Source of the DNA: Spirochaetaceae bacterium
GTDB taxonomy: Bacteria > Spirochaetota > Spirochaetia > Treponematales > Breznakiellaceae
Assembly (NCBI GenBank): GCA_031265535.1
Contig: JAISCO010000413.1
Coordinates: 1-8,671 of the forward strand
Length of the DNA stretch: 8,671 nt
Reading direction: 5' to 3'
The translations under genes and the position numbers were made by a program. Below, piece by piece: positions 6,043 through 8,671 of the stretch (positions within the stretch are counted from its first letter, which is position 1; each line of letters opens with the position of its first letter). The notes beneath the pieces are model-generated. The model saw only the letters and a list, made by a program, of their open reading frames with translations, was not told the origin of the DNA and did not search any database.

Positions 6043-6080
6043 AGCGGACTTTAGTCCCGCGATAACCAAGCGCGTTATCG
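6043..6080. repeat. Two adjacent hairpins in the operon's upstream region
   Basis: GCGGACT-TT-AGTCC(C)GC (6044-6060, one bulged base) is followed directly by CGATAAC-CAAGCGC-GTTATCG (6060-6080, 7-bp perfect stem). On the minus strand they would lie in or near the 5' leader of the envelope operon. Confidence 0.55.
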
Positions 6081-6158
6081 AACAAGTCCAATGATAAATA
6101 TCACCTATAGTTTCGCATTCTTTGCAAAATTTGTCAACGGGGTTGTGAAGCGGGTCAG

Positions 6159-6177
6159 CAGCAATTCCGATTTCAAA
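6159..6177 (+). repeat. Dispersed repeat, copy 1
   Basis: CAGCAATTCCGATTTCAAA, identical over 19 bp to 8502-8520, with a 16-bp core (CAGCAATTCCGATTTC) inverted at 6404-6419. All copies are intergenic. Confidence 0.8.
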
Positions 6178-6403
6178 ACGAAAATCAGCGCAATACGGAT
6201 GGCCCACGCCAAAGAGGTAAAAAGTAAAAGGGAAAAAGGAAAAATGAGCAATTAGCAATGGAAGAGGCGGCACAAGCGGTTAAAGCGTAATTTGCGAAGC
6301 GTAACGAAGCAAATTGGAGCGGAAAGCGCTGTTTTTACGGAGCAAAAATGCGCCCAAAATCAAAAAAGCGCCGTTAAAACTATATCAAATCCAGGATTTT
6401 CCC

Positions 6404-6419
6404 GAAATCGGAATTGCTG
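6404..6419 (-). repeat. Dispersed repeat, copy 2 (inverted)
   Basis: Minus-strand CAGCAATTCCGATTTC, the 16-bp core of the repeat at 6159-6177. The two make an inverted pair about 245 bp apart. Confidence 0.75.
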
Positions 6420-6459
6420 AAGAGCCCTGTCAAGCCAAGCGTTTTGCGCATTTTAGATA

Positions 6460-6488
6460 TTGACAGAATGGGCTTGTGATAGTAAAAT
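6460..6488 (+). promoter_or_regulatory. Consensus promoter of the PNPOx-like gene
   Basis: TTGACA (6460-6465), a 17-bp spacer and TAAAAT (6483-6488, 5 of 6 to consensus). Predicted start is about 6495, inside the tandem operator region and about 40 nt before ATG 6535. Confidence 0.75.
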
Positions 6489-6511
6489 ACTATTTGATAG
6501 TGAAACACTAT
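6479..6511 (+). promoter_or_regulatory. Two tandem operator dyads over the -10 box and start
   Basis: ATAGT-AAAAT-ACTAT (6479-6493) and ATAGT-GAAAC-ACTAT (6497-6511) are identical perfect dyads 18 bp apart. The first covers the -10 box and the second the predicted start and early leader. A winged-helix repressor of MarR or HxlR type is a reasonable guess; no regulator gene is in the window. Confidence 0.65.
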
Positions 6512-6523
6512 TAAAAAAATATC

Positions 6524-6528
6524 AGGAG
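6524..6528 (+). promoter_or_regulatory. Ribosome binding site deciding the PNPOx-like gene start
   Basis: AGGAG 6 nt before ATG 6535. It marks 6535 as the natural start even though that frame is disrupted at the T7 run; the alternative GTG at 6564 has no usable site at proper spacing. Confidence 0.75.
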
Positions 6529-6534
6529 TTATTT

Positions 6535-6926
6535 ATGAAAGAGATTTTGGATTTTATTGCGGAGTGCAAGCAGTTTTTTTGGCCACGGATGACGGCGGGC
6601 AGCCGCGCGTCCGCCCTATGGGATTAGCTTTTGAGTACAAGGGAAAACTTTGTTTTGGCACGAACAACAAAAAGAAGCTGTTTGCGCAGATGAAGGCTAA
6701 CCCGAAAATAGAAATTTGCGCGTCTAACGGCAATAAGTGGCTGCGCGCTACAGGCACGATTGTCTTTAACACGGAAAGAGAAGCAAAAGAAAAGGCCCTT
6801 GAAGCCGCCCCTATGCTAAAAACCATGTACAAAGTTGATGACGGCATATTCGAGATATTTCATTTTGAAAGCGCCGTCGCGGTGTTTAACGATATGTCGG
6901 GAAACACAAAAGAGATAAAATTGTAA
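6535..6926 (+). pseudogene. Pyridoxamine 5'-phosphate oxidase-fold flavoprotein, frameshifted at T7
   Basis: ATG at 6535 with AGGAG at 6524-6528 opens as MKEILDFIAECKQFF and then runs out of frame at TTTTTTT (6574-6580), stopping soon after. The remaining protein continues in the -1 frame (LATDDGGQPRVRPMG ... KEIKL) to the stop at 6924-6926. One extra T, or a ribosomal or transcriptional slip at the run, gives a 130-residue protein matching the usual length and the N-terminal pattern of small PNPOx-like proteins (FFLATxDGxQPRVRPMG). Other family-like parts are YKGKLCFGTNNKK and KIEICA. These proteins bind FMN or related cofactors; the substrate is unknown. The GTG at 6564 could start a shortened 120-residue product. 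It could be a sequencing indel, a recent mutation or a slippage-controlled gene. Confidence 0.75.
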
Positions 6927-6940
6927 ACGTGAAAGCCGGT

Positions 6941-7966
6941 TCAGCGGACACTGTTTAAGTATTTTATCACGGCCAGCCCGTGTTTCGCGCCGGATAGAGG
7001 CATACGCCCTCCGTCGCGTACACAGGCTGCGGCATCAGAGAGCATATTGGCAAAATATCCCGTCGGCTTGTCAAAATTCGATATGGTTTTTGACAGCGAG
7101 CGGAAGCCTTGCGCGTAAGTTGAGGGGGCGCTTGCGTATACTTCGAATACGCCGTTTCCTATACGCAGCCTGCCGTTTGCGCAGGAAACCTCAATCTCAA
7201 ATACAAGATGATCCCGTCCCGCTCCTACTTCTATGCAAAAGGGTATATGAGCAGCTTTGCCGCCGGATTTTTGAAATACACCGGTTGTTTGAAGGCTGCT
7301 GACAGCCCCGCAGAGGAAAGCCGTACCGTTTGTTGACGACAATGCCGCCCCGAAACGCCGTTCATGGCGTAAAGAAACATCGCAAAGGAACATGACAGCG
7401 TCAACAAGATGAGTCCCGTCATGCCAAAGAACGTCAATAAGGCGTTTATTTACACCCATGTAAAGGCTTGCTTTGATAGAAAGCGGCTCGCCCAGCGTTT
7501 TTTCCATTAAAATTGAGCGTGCTTCGTTGTAATCGGCGGCATAACGGCGTTCATGATTCGTTATTATACGGGTTTTCGGCATAAGGGAGGCGATTTTACG
7601 GGCGGAACGCAGGCTATCGGCGAGCGGTTTTTCGCAAATTACGACAGGGACGCGCATTTTTGCAGCAAGACTACAGTAAAAAAGATGGCTGTCGGGGTAT
7701 GTAGCTATGCAGAGTATCTTACATGGATGCTTAGCAAGCATTTCTTCGGCATCGGCATACACCGGAACATTCCAGCGTTCAGCGAAAAGCCGCCGCCGCC
7801 CGCCGGATATATCCGCTCCGGCAGCAAGTTTACAGTCAGGATTGGCGCTCACTGCCCCCGCGTGAGTGCAGGGTTTTTCGCGCAGGGCATCGTTTTCCAA
7901 AAGGCTTGCGATGCGGCCTAATCCAACAATGGCGACCGGAATTTCGTTTTGCAAACAGATTTTCAT
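6941..7966 (-). CDS. Gfo/Idh/MocA-family NAD(P)-dependent oxidoreductase
   Basis: 341 residues from ATG at 7966, typical family length. The N-terminal Rossmann fold shows VAIVGLGRIA at residues 11-20 (nucleotide-binding Gly-x-Gly-x-x-Ala), AGADIS near 49-54 and ILCIATYPDSH at 84-94. The hallmark EKP is at 112-114 (CEKPLA), followed by WHDGTHLVDAVMFL at 181-194 with the Asp/His residues of the catalytic region. Family members oxidise or reduce sugars, inositols and related polyols; the substrate cannot be read from the sequence. The ATG lacks a good ribosome site and lies 9 bp after the J-domain gene's stop, so translational coupling is likely. Its 3' end converges on the PNPOx-like gene with a 14-bp gap and no visible terminator. 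Confidence 0.9.
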   Translation of the reverse strand: MKICLQNEIPVAIVGLGRIASLLENDALREKPCTHAGAVSANPDCKLAAGADISGGRRRLFAERWNVPVYADAEEMLAKHPCKILCIATYPDSHLFYCSLAAKMRVPVVICEKPLADSLRSARKIASLMPKTRIITNHERRYAADYNEARSILMEKTLGEPLSIKASLYMGVNKRLIDVLWHDGTHLVDAVMFLCDVSLRHERRFGAALSSTNGTAFLCGAVSSLQTTGVFQKSGGKAAHIPFCIEVGAGRDHLVFEIEVSCANGRLRIGNGVFEVYASAPSTYAQGFRSLSKTISNFDKPTGYFANMLSDAAACVRDGGRMPLSGAKHGLAVIKYLNSVR

Positions 7967-7975
7967 CGTAATTCG

Positions 7976-8455
7976 TTAAATGACGCCTGTTTCACGCCAT
8001 TTGCGGATACGCTCGTAGGAAGCGTTTATTCTTGCTGTTTTTTCCGTCGCTTTTTTCATATTGCCTTCATGCGAGTTGTGGCGGTCGGGGTGATGTATTT
8101 TTAACAGCCGTTTGTGGGCGGATTTACATTGCTCCGCGTTTGCTCCGAATTCGACGCCTAATTCAGCAAAATCCGCTCTAAGCGCTTCGGGGACTGTAGG
8201 TTTTGCCTGTTTTTCGGGGCGCGGGCTGCTCCGGCCCGCTGTTCCGCCGCCATAACGAGCGTCCCCAAAATCCGTGCCGCCCTGTTTACCGGATGAAGAC
8301 CCGGTTCCATTTAAGAATTGCTCAAGCTCATCAAAAGCCTGCGCGACATCGGGGTCGCTAGAATAGCTTCTGTCATATTGAGACGATTTCTGCCGGTTAT
8401 CATCTTCATTCAAGTAACTTCGCAGCACATCGCCCAAACGATCAAAAATACCCAC
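7976..8455 (-). CDS. J-domain (DnaJ-like) cochaperone with C-terminal J domain
   Basis: 159 residues from GTG at 8455, chosen because MGIFDRLGDVLRSYLNED is a credible amphipathic N-terminus; an upstream TTG (8473) would add six residues but lies across the -10 promoter box. Residues 20-90 are a low-complexity Ser/Gly/Asp linker. The C-terminus (about 93-155) is a J domain: LLKIHHPDRHN carries the HPD signature at 122-124, which stimulates Hsp70 ATPase, followed by helix III (ATEKTARINASYERIRKW). J domains are usually N-terminal; this reversed layout without a Gly/Phe or zinc-finger region suggests a specialised partner of DnaK, client unknown. It is followed after 9 bp by the oxidoreductase gene. 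There is no Shine-Dalgarno sequence. Confidence 0.85.
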   Translation of the reverse strand: MGIFDRLGDVLRSYLNEDDNRQKSSQYDRSYSSDPDVAQAFDELEQFLNGTGSSSGKQGGTDFGDARYGGGTAGRSSPRPEKQAKPTVPEALRADFAELGVEFGANAEQCKSAHKRLLKIHHPDRHNSHEGNMKKATEKTARINASYERIRKWRETGVI

Positions 8456-8461
8456 AGAATT

Positions 8462-8490
8462 TATATAGCACAAAAAATCAAATGATTCAA
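8462..8490 (-). promoter_or_regulatory. Promoter of the J-domain gene, apparently giving a leaderless mRNA
   Basis: Minus strand TTGAAT (8485-8490), a 17-bp spacer and TATATA (8462-8467). Transcription would begin about 7 nt downstream, at or next to the GTG at 8455. Confidence 0.6.
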
Positions 8491-8501
8491 TTATTACCCG
8501 C

Positions 8502-8520
8502 CAGCAATTCCGATTTCAAA
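8502..8520 (+). repeat. Dispersed repeat, copy 3
   Basis: CAGCAATTCCGATTTCAAA, identical over 19 bp to 6159-6177. It lies between the end of the partial gene at 8546 and the J-domain promoter. Confidence 0.8.
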
Positions 8521-8545
8521 GGTGATAGTCGCAAAATTCATTGAT

Positions 8546-8671
8546 TTACACTACGAGCAAGTTTTGAGATTTAACGGTGGATATGCTGGAAAACGAACTG
8601 TCGTGGGAAGCCATAAGCTCGTAAATTTTTTCGGCGGCCGAATCCTGTTTTCCGAAAACTTGTGAAAAAAG
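8546..8671 (-). CDS. C-terminal end of an unidentified protein (cut by window edge)
   Basis: The last 41 codons and TAA stop (8546-8548) of a minus-strand gene entering from the right edge. The peptide reads LFSQVFGKQDSAAEKIYELM, then ASHDSSFSSISTVKSQNLLV and a final V. Its composition is natural and the other two frames are broken or unlikely, so it is probably a real gene end. No family was recognised. It lies upstream of the J-domain gene in the same direction, but an apparent promoter and a dispersed repeat lie between them. Confidence 0.55.
   Translation of the reverse strand, partial: LFSQVFGKQDSAAEKIYELMASHDSSFSSISTVKSQNLLVV

Larger units (their letters stand above)
5926..6534. other. 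Noncoding repeat-rich region between divergent transcription units
   Basis: No supported gene. From left to right: ribosome site 5932-5936, a 12-bp palindrome AAACTTAAGTTT (5954-5965), 12-bp tandem repeats (5997-6032), hairpins at 6043-6059 and 6060-6080, two copies of a dispersed repeat (6159-6177 and 6404-6419), an inverted repeat AATTTGC/GCAAATT (6289-6315), and the promoter and operators of the plus-strand gene. A minus-strand TTGACA (about 6132-6137) may belong to the operon promoter, but its -10 box is not clear: TATAGG follows at 22 bp. Confidence 0.55.

Noticed and set aside
5989..6273. Minus-strand open frame of 94 codons
   Set aside because: It runs through 12-bp repeats and hairpins, has no ribosome site and a low-complexity end, and resembles no protein family I know.
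6554..6847. Minus-strand frame opposite the PNPOx-like gene
   Set aside because: It is the antisense of a sequence with clear family motifs, promoter and ribosome site.
7090..7921. Open frames opposite or out of frame with the oxidoreductase gene
   Set aside because: Shadows; the minus-strand gene has complete Rossmann and EKP motifs.
1..8671. CRISPR array, tRNA, rRNA or insertion sequence
   Set aside because: No regularly spaced identical repeats with unique spacers, no cloverleaf-like segment and no transposase motif were seen on either strand.

Overview
The window most resembles a Treponema-type spirochaete chromosome. This is inferred from many lipoprotein signal sequences with relaxed lipoboxes, a LysM/coiled-coil lipoprotein, a beta-barrel-like outer-membrane protein, a J-domain protein opening MGIFDRLGDV, and a long poly-G tract of the kind that controls surface genes in treponemes. 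Genes of about 50-60% G+C alternate with noncoding DNA rich in hairpins and short repeats. One gene (1282-2106) is strikingly AT-rich and looks acquired.

Layout. Positions 1-623 (minus) hold the N-terminal part of an FtsX/MacB-type ABC permease with a promoter and an operator-like dyad upstream. Positions 640-1281 are noncoding, with three hairpins sharing a GC-GNA-GC tip and a long imperfect palindrome resembling an integron attC site. Positions 1282-2106 (minus) encode an AT-rich lipoprotein with its own strong promoter; with the attC-like site and a second R-box-like boundary at 2210-2216 it has the layout of an integron gene cassette. Positions 2288-5925 (minus) form a tight three-gene envelope operon: a lipoprotein whose signal peptide contains a 15-G homopolymer, a secreted beta-rich outer-membrane protein, and a LysM lipoprotein with repetitive coiled-coil and Pro/Ala segments. 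With 15 Gs the first gene is out of frame; 14 or 17 would restore a 295- or 296-residue lipoprotein. This is the most interesting signal, a probable phase-variation switch at the head of a surface-protein operon.

Positions 5926-6534 are noncoding, with 12-bp tandem repeats, two adjacent hairpins and two copies of a dispersed 16-bp repeat (third copy at 8502-8520). Positions 6535-6926 (plus) hold a small pyridoxamine-5'-phosphate-oxidase-fold gene with a consensus promoter and two tandem operator dyads, but a frameshift at a T7 run. Positions 6941-8455 (minus) carry a J-domain protein and a Gfo/Idh/MocA oxidoreductase 9 bp apart; the J-domain gene may be leaderless. Positions 8546-8671 (minus) are the last 41 codons of an unidentified gene.

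The three envelope genes probably act together at the cell surface: a switchable lipoprotein, an outer-membrane protein and a peptidoglycan-binding lipoprotein. The remaining genes show no evident pathway link to them. Two frameshifts lie in homopolymers, so sequencing error must be excluded before either is treated as biology.
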